Notes: generated by a model not told the origin, from the letters alone. A stretch of 64,000 bases of DNA from Xestospongia muta (GCA_963693285.1 OY848917.1:23132245-23196244); one strand, 5' to 3'; positions 22,440-33,671 are shown, counted from the first letter of the stretch. Translations and numbers: made by a program.

Positions 22440-23951
22440 TTATTTTTTTCGGTACTCTAAATCCTGTTCTATATATCTCAAATAATGTTCCTCTGCTATC
22501 ATATGTATGTTGACTTCATTTTCTCTTACACGTAACTTGTAACATTTAGCTAGTATCGCAAACACTACCAGCATGATGACAATAATCACACTCTTGTAGA
22601 CATAATAAAAAAGATTTTGACAGATTATATCATTATCACATTTAAAGGGAAACTTGCCATTAATATTCACTGCAAATCCAATTGCAAATGCTGCAAACCA
22701 CATCCCAACCATCAACCCTCTCATTTCATGTGGAGACTGAGCTATCGTGAACTCCAATGATGTAGGAAGAATTAAACCAAATGAAATTCCAAATAAAATT
22801 TCAGGAACAATGATTGCTTTGTATGAAGTTGTATTCAAATGAAGAAACTGTTTACAAGAAAACAGAATTACATAATATAGTTGAGCTGATAAAGCAAAAA
22901 CAAGTCCCAGACCAACTCTCTTAAGCATACTTGGAATATACTTTACAAGATGTTTATACAACATCAGAAGGTAGAGAATGATTAGAAATAAAGGAACACC
23001 ATTAGATAAAGCCTCATTTAATATAAAACAAGAAAGAAAATGTGAATTGTCATGCGATGTGTGGAATTTAAAAATTCTCACTTCCTTAGCACACCAGAGA
23101 CCTACCACTGAAACAAAGAGAGGTATCAATCGTAGTACTGTCTTCACATTCTCTACTTGTTCCTCTGAGAATGGTCCACCATATTTTTCCTTACCTAAGT
23201 CTAGTCGTGAAGGGTAATCCTCCTCCCAATATGTCAAGGCACTACGATTCCTGGGATATTTGTTCTTTCTAGCATAATTGAGTACTTTAGCAATCATTTT
23301 CACAGGATTAATAATGTGAGGTGTAGTATCTAGCCAATGTTTGAAGAGAAAGTTACTGACAATGACTGTAGACACAGATACACCTGATACTACATATGAG
23401 AAGATATAAAATTCTTTCAACAAACATTTAATAACTTCCAAAATGACAAATACTATTGGTATAGTCACAGAATGCCAATAAATGACAGCACTTAGTTTAT
23501 CAGCAGAAGCTCCTATTAACTGATCAATGTTAAATTGTACAATATTGGAGCGAAAACTACAGTACCCAATTACTTGTAGAAAGTATCCAAGACCCAAAAC
23601 TGACCAATATAATGCATCAATGTTTAAAAATATATTGACAATAACTGCTATACCAAAAGTTACCCAAGAAGCAAAAGAGAAGTACACACCAGTAATTATC
23701 ATTTTATATCTACCTGTCTTTACATCAGTGAGTAGACCAAAGACAGGAAATAGGAAAAACAGTAAACAATATCCAACATCACCAACATAATTGTAACTTT
23801 TGACTTGACTGTCATAGTAGCTTGTTGCAGCAAAATGTCTTAGTAAGTTTACATGAAGGTACATCAAAGCATCCCAGAGGATTATGAGTATTACTGACTG
23901 AGAACTTACGGATTGACTGTCAGCATTTCTCTTAGAACAGCACATCTTCAT
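22440..23951 (-). CDS. POT/PTR2 (SLC15-like) family transporter, intact copy B
   Basis: Second intact member, 503 residues from ATG (23951) to TAA. Same architecture as copy A: 12 predicted helices split six and six by a charged loop with LDLGKEKYGGPFSEEQ, EFTIAQSPHEMRG in helix 10-11, and a C-terminal tail RVRENEVNIHMIAEEHY. It differs mainly between residues about 300 and 325, where copy A has CYIFNDALHFGVALLL and copy B has CFILNEALSNGVPLFL; that helix may affect substrate choice. The tail ends EYRKK where copy A stops at EY. Single exon. A minus-strand TATA-like stretch lies near 24018-24034. Confidence 0.75.
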   Translation of the reverse strand: MKMCCSKRNADSQSVSSQSVILIILWDALMYLHVNLLRHFAATSYYDSQVKSYNYVGDVGYCLLFFLFPVFGLLTDVKTGRYKMIITGVYFSFASWVTFGIAVIVNIFLNIDALYWSVLGLGYFLQVIGYCSFRSNIVQFNIDQLIGASADKLSAVIYWHSVTIPIVFVILEVIKCLLKEFYIFSYVVSGVSVSTVIVSNFLFKHWLDTTPHIINPVKMIAKVLNYARKNKYPRNRSALTYWEEDYPSRLDLGKEKYGGPFSEEQVENVKTVLRLIPLFVSVVGLWCAKEVRIFKFHTSHDNSHFLSCFILNEALSNGVPLFLIILYLLMLYKHLVKYIPSMLKRVGLGLVFALSAQLYYVILFSCKQFLHLNTTSYKAIIVPEILFGISFGLILPTSLEFTIAQSPHEMRGLMVGMWFAAFAIGFAVNINGKFPFKCDNDIICQNLFYYVYKSVIIVIMLVVFAILAKCYKLRVRENEVNIHMIAEEHYLRYIEQDLEYRKK

Positions 23952-25399
23952 TGTCAATTAATCTTAGAACTGACAAAGGAATTAACATGTGTCACAAACA
24001 TGTTTATTATGTGAATTTAGCTATATAAAATATATAAACAGTTGTTTTAGCTAGTGTATATGTAATTTCACTTTAATTATTGATAAATATAATATTGAAA
24101 TGCAATTTTAGATAGAAAATAATAAACATTGAAATTCAAGGAACAATTGTTTAGAGAATACATTACATATATCTGTATAATGTGTATAATTACTATATAT
24201 AAACATGCATGTACATGTATGTACATGCACATGTATAATATATGCTCTTCATCTTTCATTACAATAATATATAATGTATATATTAGTCAGGTGTTCTCTT
24301 CTTTATTCTATTATATTATGTAGATGCTTATGTATGTGCAAAGCATGACAAATTTCCACCATGTTGTCCATACTGCAACTAGCATATATGATTGTCAATT
24401 AATGAACACAGACATATTTGTTAGCTCTTGTATTAATTCATGAATTACAAATTGTTCCTAGCTGTATGAGATGTTGGAGTAAGTTCTCCACTCTTCTTCC
24501 TGAAGCTACTTCTGGGTATGGGTGAATCTTGAAGATTGACTCAACTAAGAAAGTATATAAGAAATTACTGGGAGCTGATGAGACACTAATTTAGGTAATG
24601 AGAAGGGAGACTGACAGAGCTTCACAGGTTCTTTAACCACCCTTCATATCTATGAAGACATTCAACAGATAACTGAAATATTGTGTGAATGTCTTCTCTC
24701 AATGTCTTCATGGAAGCACTATCTTGTGTAAACATTGGCAAGAGCATTACTCTAGTTTCTTTGTATCTCTGTAATTAAAATGAGGCCAGAGAGATCAAAC
24801 ATCTCTATGATAAGCTAATGGTGAAATGGTGAAAGTGAAAGTACTTATGTTTATAGTAATCATTTTATTTATACAGATACTTTCTCCTGATACCTCCACT
24901 GTTAAAGTTGTTTAAAGAACAACTGAGTGGAGGCATTGAAAGGCCCACTCACTTTCAAAGTCACAAAGAAAACAATATTCTTGCCAGGTATGTGGAAGAA
25001 TGTAATATCCAGTTCTGGCCACATGCAATTTCTTGGCCACTGTATTGCTCTCACACACCTGGTCAGATACCAAAGGAATTATGGCTATAATTCCAATGTA
25101 GTGTTATCTAATTTATGCTGATTTATTCCCAAGCACTTGTGGGTCTTAATTAATTTAGTATGAACATAGACAGGATGTTATTACCATTAACCTTTCAATT
25201 ATCAATTTAATTTATTACTCAATGTATATTTAACTTTTAATATAATGAAATGTATGTTAATTAACATGAGGAAACAGATAGGAAATCCTTTCTAAATAGT
25301 ACAACATATTTTATACATTATTTTAGTATATTTAGTAAGAATAAAAAGAACATTATTATCGTCAACGTTTCTATTATAACATATCTCAAACGATGTTTG
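23952..25399. other. Non-coding part of tandem unit 2
   Basis: Upstream flank of transporter B, parallel to 19013-20780. It includes the 16540-type repeat (24480-24730) and the FKEQLSGGIERPTHFQ piece (24908-25090), which keeps a 60-codon frame but has no recognised family and is broken in unit 1. Confidence 0.5.
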
Positions 25400-25760
25400 C
25401 TCATTAATTTTATGATGGTTAATGTTGGTAGTAGAGAGATGCAATATGTGTCATTGGTTTTCATATTTTTGACTCCAGACCTGTTGTTTCTTCTTCATTT
25501 TTTCTCTACACTCTTGGACTTCATGATTGTGGGCTTCTATCCAATGGGTTTCAAATTGATCTGCCTCTTCTTTGAGCTGTTCAATTTGTTGGTGATTTGT
25601 TTCCAATAGCTTCATTTTTCTCTCTATAAGAATAAGTTATTGTAACACAGTTATCCATCTCAAATACTCTCTCAGAATTTTATCATAGTCTATTCATGAT
25701 TATCTTTGTCTCAACTCTTAACCATTTGTCCATCTAATTATTAATCTATTCAAGGCAGAT
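25400..25760 (-). pseudogene. Remnant of the FSIP2-like last exon
   Basis: On the minus strand, about 25400-25635 match the first roughly 70 codons of the FSIP2-like last exon (MKLLETNHQQIEQLKEEADQ onward) and the adjoining splice acceptor and intron. The frame stops where the functional genes have CGA (Arg after KYENQ) and this copy has TGA. Nothing of the rest of the exon follows. It is an old partial duplicate of the gene now at 29703-32405. Confidence 0.8.
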
Positions 25761-26437
25761 TGATGAAAGAATTGATACACATATAGGCCATGGCCAATAA
25801 TTGTACCACACACCTGGTCAGATACTAAAGGAATTGTTGCTATCATAGCATTCCAATGTAGTGTTATCTAATTTATGCTGATTTATTCCCAAGCACTTGT
25901 GGGTCTTAATTAATTTAGTATGAACATAAACAGGATGTTATTACCAGTAACCTTTCAATAAACAGGATGTTATTACTGTTAACCTTTCAATTATCAATTT
26001 AGTTTATTACTCAATGTATATTTAACTTTTAATATAATAAAATGTATGTTAATTAACATGAGGAAACAGATAGGAAATCCTTTCAAAACAGTACAAGATA
26101 TTTTATACATTATTTTAGTATATTTAGTATGAATAAAAAGAACATTATTTATCATTAACCTTTCTATTATAACATATCTCAATTTAGTAATTTTAAATGT
26201 AATGAAATCTATGTTGATTTACATGAGGAAAAAGATAGGAAATCCTTTCTAAGACAATAAAACCCACCTAAGACAGGACAATGTATATTAATTATGTTAG
26301 TGCAATGTATAATTATTAATTTGTTAGTGCATTTTATAATATTATTTGTAGAAGCTTATAGACATGTTAAGAACTTTAGTTCATTCCTCCCAAGACAACT
26401 GATGAACTGGCTCAGTATGGAGACATGTAGAAATAAA
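25761..26437. other. Duplicated non-coding sequence
   Basis: Contains further copies of the AAGCACTTGTGGGTCTTA phrase and the flank that matches 21100-21530. No gene. Confidence 0.5.
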
Positions 26438-27297
26438 AATGCACTAAAGTGCTTAACCTCGCTGCGGTCCCCAGTGTAAATCTATAGTGAAGAGTGCATG
26501 TAACATGTACATTTAAGATTGGATAAGGTGTGGTCAAATTATTGATGGATCACGTGATGCACATTACAAACTGTTGTTTGATGACTCAGCATTTCTCTTC
26601 AATCAAAGGGAAAAAAAGCTTTGTCGTCTTCTGGGTACATTGCACTCTGATTGACATGTCTGTGAAGCTGTAACTGAGTAAGTAATAGTATCATTCAATT
26701 GCCAACCAAGATTAAGTGCTAGATTCGTGATGAACGTTTCTCTGAGCCTTTACATGACGCTTTAAAAAGTTTCAATATTTCATATACAAAAATTATTGTA
26801 ACTTGAAAATGAAGCATTCTTTGGAAACGTCCCGTAGTACAAATATAAATCAATATGTTATTTATTAGTAGCAGTTTTTCCAGTGCTTTGAGACATTTCC
26901 TGAATGCGTTACTTCGCTCCAAGTCCACAAAACACTTCAGAACTTTTCTAACGATTGCTTCGACCAACGGTCTTCCGTATTCATCTAAGATTCTCTACAG
27001 CATACTGAAAAATCACCACATTAAGTTTTTTACTTTTCCAGAAACGGCACTTTGACTGTGCAGCCTGAAAATTCTTTTGCGAGTTTTAAGCTTTCGTTTT
27101 CCTTGACGATGTTCTTGATACTACTGTTGTAAAGTCCACATGTTTTTCTATTCATTGCTAAACGTTGGTAGCTGCTAAGGCTTCGCTTGCCAAGTTATAG
27201 TAGTTCAAAGGTAACAGGCAGTGCAGAACACACACACACACACACACACACTGACAGACTACAGTACCCTCGCTTTACGCCCACGCACAGCGAGGTT
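26438..27297. mobile_element. 860-bp terminal-inverted-repeat element (non-autonomous)
   Basis: The paralogous unit 1 shows the empty site at about 21540-21552 (AGAAATAAATTGTACAG). Here the same flanks are separated by about 860 bases. TTAACCTCGCTG near the left end (26453-26464) is mirrored by CAGCGAGGTTAA at the right end (27288-27299). A candidate target duplication AATAAA lies at 26432-26437 and 27298-27303. The left end carries about 15 extra bases outside the inverted repeat, so the exact termini are uncertain. It contains a CA microsatellite near 27225-27250 and two short overlapping ORFs without known motifs. Superfamily unknown. Confidence 0.7.
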
Positions 27298-28147
27298 AAT
27301 AAATTGTACAGTAATATTACCTTCTCTAGTTATTTAAGGAGCTGTCTATAAAATGTCTATTCTAATAATATCTAAATCTGAAATCCAGAACATAATCATC
27401 TATTTATATTAAACTAGTATTAACTTTTAAGTGTAGTTGTAGTGTGTATACTTTAATTATTCATAACTTTTCTGTCAGTGCCATACCAACAATAGAATTC
27501 CTTCATTCAAGTATATTTTCCCATTTCCTGGAAACCAGACATTGTTGAATGTTGTGGTTAACTTCAAAGGTGTATTTGCATGGCATCTCTTTACATTCTC
27601 AGAAAAATATCCCCATTAAAACTACTAGACTGCCACGCCTTCCAAGTTAGGCTAATAATAATTATCTTGTAATGTTATCAGTTGTTTGAACTAAGTTTCC
27701 CCTTGATCAGACAAATGATTCACAATAACATTGATTATAAACAATAGCCTATTGTAATTAAACTATTGCTATTGGAATTTCTTATGTTACAAGTATCCAA
27801 GATGGGTAGTAATAGACAGTATTAGATCATATTACATAGACAATGTTATCTTATCACCATATCTTACATCATACTCTACACAAAACATTTTTAACCAAAG
27901 GTCACTGAGAAATGTGACACTAAGTGAGCCACTACTTCCAAATATGAATGTGTTAATAACAACAGTTATTACCACCAAAGAGTTAATTCTTCAAATTGTG
28001 ACAAAAGGGTATAACAATATAGCAGTAGTTATATACAGTAATAATGAAAACCAACTAAAATATCCAATAAATGCCTAGAGTTATAGCGAAAAAAATGTAA
28101 GTTACTATCAAATAGTTAATTATAGTGTCAATTTAAGATCTTCATAA
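27298..28147. other. 3' flank of glutamine synthetase copy 1
   Basis: Non-coding; parallels 21540-22330. The matching second copy is 34463-35312. Confidence 0.6.
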
Positions 28148-29275
28148 TTAATGGCTAAAATCATCTGAACCTGAAGACTCTTCCATCTCCCAATCCTGAA
28201 GTACGACAGTACGTACAAGGGCTTCTGTTACTTCATATGGATCACAATTAGCAGCTGGTCGTCTGTCTTCAAGGTAACCTTTGCCATCCTTGTTGACCTG
28301 TCGAGGTATACGGATACTTGCACCACGATTAGCAACGCCACTAGAAAAATCGTAGATGCTTGATGTCTCGTGACGACCAGTTAGACGACGTCTATTATCT
28401 TGACCACCTTTAGGATCATAATGCTTAATGTGAACATCATGTTGCTTTTTGAGCCTCTCAATAGCTCTCTTAATAGCTTCTAAGCCTCCCTCTGAGCGCA
28501 TTTCACTTGTACTGAAGTTACAATGAGCACCAGCTCCATTCCAATCACCAGGTACTGGTTTGGGATCAAGGGAAACTTTCACGCCAAAGTCTTCAGCAAC
28601 TCGATGGAGAATGTATCGTGAGATCCAGACTTGATCACCTAATGAAATACCTTCACACGGACCAATTTGATATTCAAACTGAGATGGCATCACTTCCACG
28701 TTGGTTCCTGAAACTTTCAAACCAGCATAAAGGCAGGCCTTATAATGAGCATCCATAATATGTCGTCCAAAGATACGATCAGCTCCAACAGCACAATAGT
28801 AAGGACCTTGTGGACCAGGGTAACCACCTTTAGGCCAGCCAAGAGGATGATCATCTAAATCGAATAGAGTGTACTCTTGTTCAAAACCAAACCAAGGTTT
28901 GGTCATTTTAGCTTTGTTCATTACTTTGAAACAAGAGTCGCGCTTGTTGCTATCAATGGGAGTATTCTGAGGACCATACGTCTCACACATCACTAAAATA
29001 TTATTACCTCTAAGGAATGGATCTCGGTAAAAGGCCACTGGTTTGAGATAAATATCACTATTGTTTCCTGTGCTCTGGCCAGTGCTTGAACCGTCGAAAT
29101 TCCATTCAGGTATGTCCGCCACGCTCTTTGGTGATTTCTCTAAAGTTTTAGTTTTGCCTCGCACACCTTCTCCAGTTCCATCTACCCAAATGTATGTTGC
29201 CAGACAGACCTCACCCTGATCCAGGCTCAAGTAGCGGTCGAGAACGGTGCTGTCCAAAACGATGGGAGTTGTCAT
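28148..29275 (-). CDS. Glutamine synthetase, class II (copy 1)
   Basis: ATP-dependent glutamate-ammonia ligase, cytosolic, central to nitrogen assimilation and ammonia detoxification. A single exon of 375 residues, close to the usual metazoan length (about 370). The start is ATG at 29275 (MTTPIVLD); an upstream in-frame GTG is not a start. The N-terminal beta-grasp domain has [10 protein letters not shown] at 58-67. The catalytic domain has the metal-binding FEQEYTLFD (from 131), [24 protein letters not shown], the nucleotide and substrate loop [20 protein letters not shown] and [10 protein letters not shown]. No key residue is missing. The start-side flank holds a TATA-like and a GC-box motif. 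An identical second gene lies at 35313-36440. Confidence 0.97.
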   Translation of the reverse strand: MTTPIVLDSTVLDRYLSLDQGEVCLATYIWVDGTGEGVRGKTKTLEKSPKSVADIPEWNFDGSSTGQSTGNNSDIYLKPVAFYRDPFLRGNNILVMCETYGPQNTPIDSNKRDSCFKVMNKAKMTKPWFGFEQEYTLFDLDDHPLGWPKGGYPGPQGPYYCAVGADRIFGRHIMDAHYKACLYAGLKVSGTNVEVMPSQFEYQIGPCEGISLGDQVWISRYILHRVAEDFGVKVSLDPKPVPGDWNGAGAHCNFSTSEMRSEGGLEAIKRAIERLKKQHDVHIKHYDPKGGQDNRRRLTGRHETSSIYDFSSGVANRGASIRIPRQVNKDGKGYLEDRRPAANCDPYEVTEALVRTVVLQDWEMEESSGSDDFSH

Positions 29276-29702
29276 CTTCACGAACTTTTTCTGGTTCTTT
29301 CCCGCTGTGACTACGAATCAAGTAGGTACAGTCACCTAGACTGTTTGAATGATAGGACGTCGACAAGTCTGTTCCAAATAAACTTTTCATATAAACGAGA
29401 ATCTACCCTACTCGGTAAACTTGAGCACGAGGTAGGACAGAAACTACTTTCCAAAAGGTCAATCTAAATGTAAAATAGTATGTTCTGTGTGACTATATAT
29501 TAGAATCCACCCCTTTTAAGGCTTCTTCCCGCCCCCACTATGGCCATGAAATCATTCACATGTTTGACATGTGCTTAACATGATATAATGGTTATATAAT
29601 ATCCTAGGTCTTTAGTAAATTACCCTTAGGTAATTGTATTCATATTAATAAACGTCAGTACTAATACAGTATTATAAGTGTTCCATATATTTTGTGCTAT
29701 CT
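29276..29702 (-). promoter_or_regulatory. Promoter region of glutamine synthetase copy 1
   Basis: Reading on the minus strand, a GC box (GGGGGCGGG, plus positions 29528-29536) lies about 30 bases upstream of a TATATAG stretch (about 29494-29501). That would place a start site near 29465 and give a leader of about 190 bases. The 427-base gap to the neighbouring FSIP2-like stop codon must also hold that gene's 3' end. Inferred only from motif spacing. Confidence 0.5.
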
Positions 29703-32405
29703 TTAAAGATCAAAACGAACACTTTTTTCATTCTTTGATGGTGAAACTTCATTGACCTCGTTATTTATATTAGTTTTTATAGGGAAATCATCAGGTATAT
29801 TCACTCTAACATCAGATTCAACTTGACATGTGTCTTCATTCTCATTTGTCAAATCATTGTCAGCAGTGACCGTAGAATCATTTGCGTGTTCATCATACAA
29901 ATATACATTGTTAGAGTCATGATTTATTAACCCCTGATGTTCAGATTGCTGAGCTGCTGGTTCATTTGCATCTGATAAATTGTTGTATTCAGAGGTGTCT
30001 GTAAGAGCACTTTGTGAAATGTTGTTGACTAATTCATTTGATTCCTCAATATCAGATACGATAGGTTCGGTTAGCATGGTAGAATTTGTGTTATTTTTAG
30101 TAAATGAAGTGTCTTTGATTTCTGTCTCAGACTTTACTTCTTTTTCTTCTAGTACAATTGACTTTGCAAACGACTGTATAAGACTATTTTGAAATGCAGT
30201 CATCCTTCGTTGCTGGTTCCTTGATTTTTCAGGTAGAGGTGATGAATTGTCAGGTGTTGTAGACAACGATGTTTGCTTGTTAATTTTATGATGATTGATG
30301 TTGGTAGTAGAGAGATGTGATGTGTGTCGTTGGTTTTCATATTTTTGACTCCAGACCTGTTGTTTCTTCTTCATTTTTTCTCTACACTCTTGGACTTCAT
30401 GATTATGTGCTTCCATCCAATGGGTTTCAAATTGATCTGCCTCTTCTTTGAGCTGTTCAATTTGTTGGTGATTTGTTTCCAATAGCTTCATTTTTCTCTC
30501 TATAAGAATAAGTTATTGTAACACACTTATCCATCCCAAATACTCTCTCAGAATTTTATCATAGTCTATTCATGATTATCTTTGTCTCAACTCTTAACCA
30601 TTTGTGTCCTTCTAATTATTAATCTATCCAAGGCAGATTGATAAAAGAATTGATACACAAACAGACTATGGCCAATAATTGTTTACATATCTAATATAAT
30701 ATGTACATAATTATTGATAAAATTGATAAAAATGATCATGTACATCACAATAACTCTATTAATACATTCATTTATTCATTGATTGATGTATATATAAGGA
30801 TTAATAACAGATGATGGATGGATCAACTACTAGTCAGATACATAAACAAGGTTATGGACAAATGAATGTTTCTGCCACAGAGACAATCCTCTATTAGATA
30901 TGATCATGTATATCAGTCTATAAAGACATTCACTCATTTAAGCATAAGACTTATGGACTGACAAACAGATAATACACAGATCATCTAATACTCAGATACA
31001 TAAACAGCTTTTGACAAAATGGATGAGCACACATTGTTTATTTATGTAGTCTACATACCAGCTGTCTGTTAAACAATCAAGTTTGTCTTCCAGTTTCCAT
31101 CCAATACACTAGTTCATCCATCCATACACCTCTACTCACCTTGTCAATCTATTTATTATTTATCCATTTATCCATCCATTTATCCACTAATGCACGTAGT
31201 CATTACATAAAATTTACTGCATACCTTCTTCTCTTTGCTGAAGGATCATGAAGAGCTTTTCTCTTCGTTTCATTCTTTCTTCTTTAGCTTTTTGTTCCTC
31301 TTCTTTCTGTCTTTGCCTTTGTTCATGCATCATTTGAGCATGTTCATCATATTTTTGCCATCGAGACTCCAACTAAGCATAAATAAACAACATATATATA
31401 TAGAGAGAGAATTATATTTACCTCATCAATTCTCTTCATTCTCTCTTTTTGTTTCAGTGCATGTAGTTGTATTAGCCGAGTGTACTCAGATGCCTCAGAC
31501 TTTGCTCGAAGTTTCTTTCGTTTAATGTTTTGCTAGATTTAAATTCTAATAATGATGAGACTATAGACACTATCCATACTTCATGTTCTTTTTGCATTTT
31601 CTTAAGATAGCTTTGTTCTCTTTCAGCTTCCCTCATCATTTCATTTTTCTCTCGTTGTAATTTTCTCTTTTCCATTTCACGCAATTTAACAAGTTCCTCT
31701 TCTCTTTCCTGTTTCCTGTAAAATTAGTATTAAACTTAGTAATGTTTAATTTAATTAAGCTACCTCATTTTATGCTGTTTGGCTCTTAACTTCTTTTCCT
31801 GTTCGATAAAAAACTGTTTTCTTTTCTCTTCTCTTTCCTTAGCCTTAGGATTTTTCTTAATAACTGTAGGTTTTTCTTGTTTTTTCTTCTGTGAGACAAT
31901 AATTATACTTTAAAGATTATGTTTATAATGTACCTCTTTGTCTTCTTCTTCAAATTCAGCCTTATGTAATTTTAAGAACTCATTCTCTAGAAAATTTCGA
32001 TAAGCATTGTATTCTTTCAGTGAACAAATCACATCAAGCTCCTTTGTTATGAAGCCATTTTTAATTAATTTTGTTTTCTTTTCGTGGCAATAAAAGTAAG
32101 ATTTAAGGTAAGGATCATGAAGACTATTGTAGTCCATAAGTATTGATGTCATGTACTCCTTAGGAGATGTTAAGTCAAAGACACGCCCTGTGGTAGATTT
32201 ATAAATCTGCAAAAAAAACAATAGTACATTACATAAGCGTTATATATCAGTTTTGAGCTCTAACCTGCTCACAAAGCTTTGTAGTAACTAGTGTTGTTTT
32301 GGCGTGTAACTTTGGCAGCGAAAGGACGTTGCAAGCAGTAGGTCTACTGTTGCATAGTCTTGGAATAAGGGGTGCACGACCAGGAGCTGGAGCTGTCACT
32401 GCCAT
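29703..32405 (-). CDS. FSIP2-like coiled-coil protein (copy 1), seven exons
   Basis: Exons 32265-32405, 31934-32206, 31764-31888, 31580-31715, 31422-31532, 31225-31372 and 29703-30499 join in phase to 576 residues. Exon 2 (residues about 48-138) carries DYNSLHDPYLKSYF, NGFITKELDVICSLKEYN and YRNFLENEF, which resemble the N-terminal region of fibrous sheath-interacting protein 2, a sperm-flagellum protein. Residues about 139-360 are a highly charged Lys/Glu/Arg/Gln coiled coil. The last 200 residues are acidic, Ser/Asn-rich and probably disordered, ending SVRFDL. Much shorter than vertebrate FSIP2 (several thousand residues). Identity rests on one domain, so the family call is moderate; gene structure is strong. 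Confidence 0.65.
30500..31224 (-). other. Large intron 6 of the FSIP2-like gene (copy 1)
   Basis: 725-base intron, far longer than the gene's other introns. It contains loose ATCC/ATTT tetranucleotide repetition near 31080-31190 and no coding signal. The same sequence is at 37665-38389 in copy 2. Confidence 0.7.
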
Positions 32406-32650
32406 TATACTTTTTGTGCGTGGATACGCGTCATAACACCGCGTTGCGCGTTACTGCTTTGTGAGTGAATTTTAACCCCTCTGTCTACTTTTATATTATT
32501 ATTTTTATTAAAATAAATTATTTTTGAAACAGAATTAAAATCGTTATTATCATCTTAGAAATTAAAAGTAAGTATGTCTAATCTAACAGATCATATAGTA
32601 CTATAGTATACAAGTCCATATCTTGTAGCGATACATTAGCAGCATCATTT

Positions 32651-33671
32651 TCAGGGAGGTAGAATTGTAATGCCCTCTATGACAACTACCTCTTCATTTT
32701 CATGAACAACTGTATTCTCCAGAAAAAATAGACCAAATTGTGAATGATTGGTTTCTGAGTTGACAGTACTAGTAGTCACTGGTGAAGGCTGGTGATTGAT
32801 ATAAACTTCTTGCTGCCGTTCTTGTATAACATGTGAATTCAAAGTTTCATTCCAATATAGCTGACTTGGGTTATTATATACTTGAGACCTTGATTGATTT
32901 TGAGCAGGAATTGAAGACTCCAGCGGTATGGTCATGAATGAAGGCTCGTTTGATTGAACTTGAGGCAATTGTGAATATAAATTGCTAGGCATTTCGTGAA
33001 TATTGTGGATTGGAATAGCCTTGTTGACAGTTGTTATTGGAAGTGGAGACAATGAATAGGCCATAATCTGACTGAGAGGTAATTCAGTTACAATATCCGA
33101 ATTGGTAGAGAGATATTGTGTTCCTTGATGTTGATCAGACTCCAGTTGTGTGGTAAGTGCGTCAGGCATAATTGGACAGGTATTGTTAGAAACTACTGCT
33201 TCTTCCCTTAGTAGCTGGTATGAAATACTTTCTAATATTGGTGATGATGGAACATTAGGTAGTTCATTTGATAGAATGCATTGTTGAACAGAAGGTATTG
33301 TATTGTGCGTTGAAGTGAATATCTCCTCTGACCTTATTGTTTCGATCTAAACATTTAAAATAAACTAGGATTAGTATACTTTCTCATGCACTTACTTCTC
33401 CACAAATGTTTGACCAAAAGTCCTCCTCATCTACTTTCTCTAGGAGTTGACTTCTGCAAATAGAAGGAGCATGGTCAATAAAAGCTTTGCTGGCATTGAT
33501 TTCATCTTCCTTTAGTGGTTTAAGACTCATCATGTCCAGGTTGCTTTGAATTATTTCTTGAACTTTCCATGGATTGAAAAGCCCAGACTTTTCTCGTGAT
33601 GCAGGTGTACACGGCGGTTTAGGTTTCTTATTGCAATTGTAGAGTTTAAAGAGAGCACACAATTGTTTCAC
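32651..33671 (-). pseudogene. Orphan last two exons of gene X (truncated copy)
   Basis: Exons 33396-33671 and 32651-33346 are identical to exons 4 and 5 of gene X at 39816-40836. Upstream, at 33718, the sequence changes from gene X intron 3 to the duplicated TIR element and then glutamine synthetase flank, so exons 1-3 and the promoter are missing. Unless it is transcribed from an unrelated promoter it cannot make the protein. If the duplication is an assembly artefact this fragment does not exist. Confidence 0.8.

Larger units (their letters stand above)
21480..28137. repeat. Tandem unit of about 5 kb repeated around the transporter genes
   Basis: Unit 1 (about 17400-22330) and unit 2 (about 22330-28137) have the same order: transporter gene, TA-rich flank, 16540-type repeat, FKEQLSGGIE piece, FSIP2-like exon remnant, and a closing flank ending in AATTATAGTGTCAATTTA. 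After unit 1 the next transporter gene follows; after unit 2 glutamine synthetase follows. Unit 2 is longer partly because it contains an 860-bp inserted element (26438-27297). The span given here covers the closing flank of unit 1 and all of unit 2. Confidence 0.7.

Noticed and set aside
26719..27055. Overlapping 82- and 66-residue ORFs inside the TIR element as transposase genes
   Set aside because: Short, on opposite strands over the same bases, and without any DDE or DNA-binding motif.
28148..29281. Two extra N-terminal residues for glutamine synthetase (start at 29281)
   Set aside because: The codon at 29281 is GTG; the first ATG at 29275 gives MTTPIVLD. The same reasoning moved the transporter starts from TTG to ATG.
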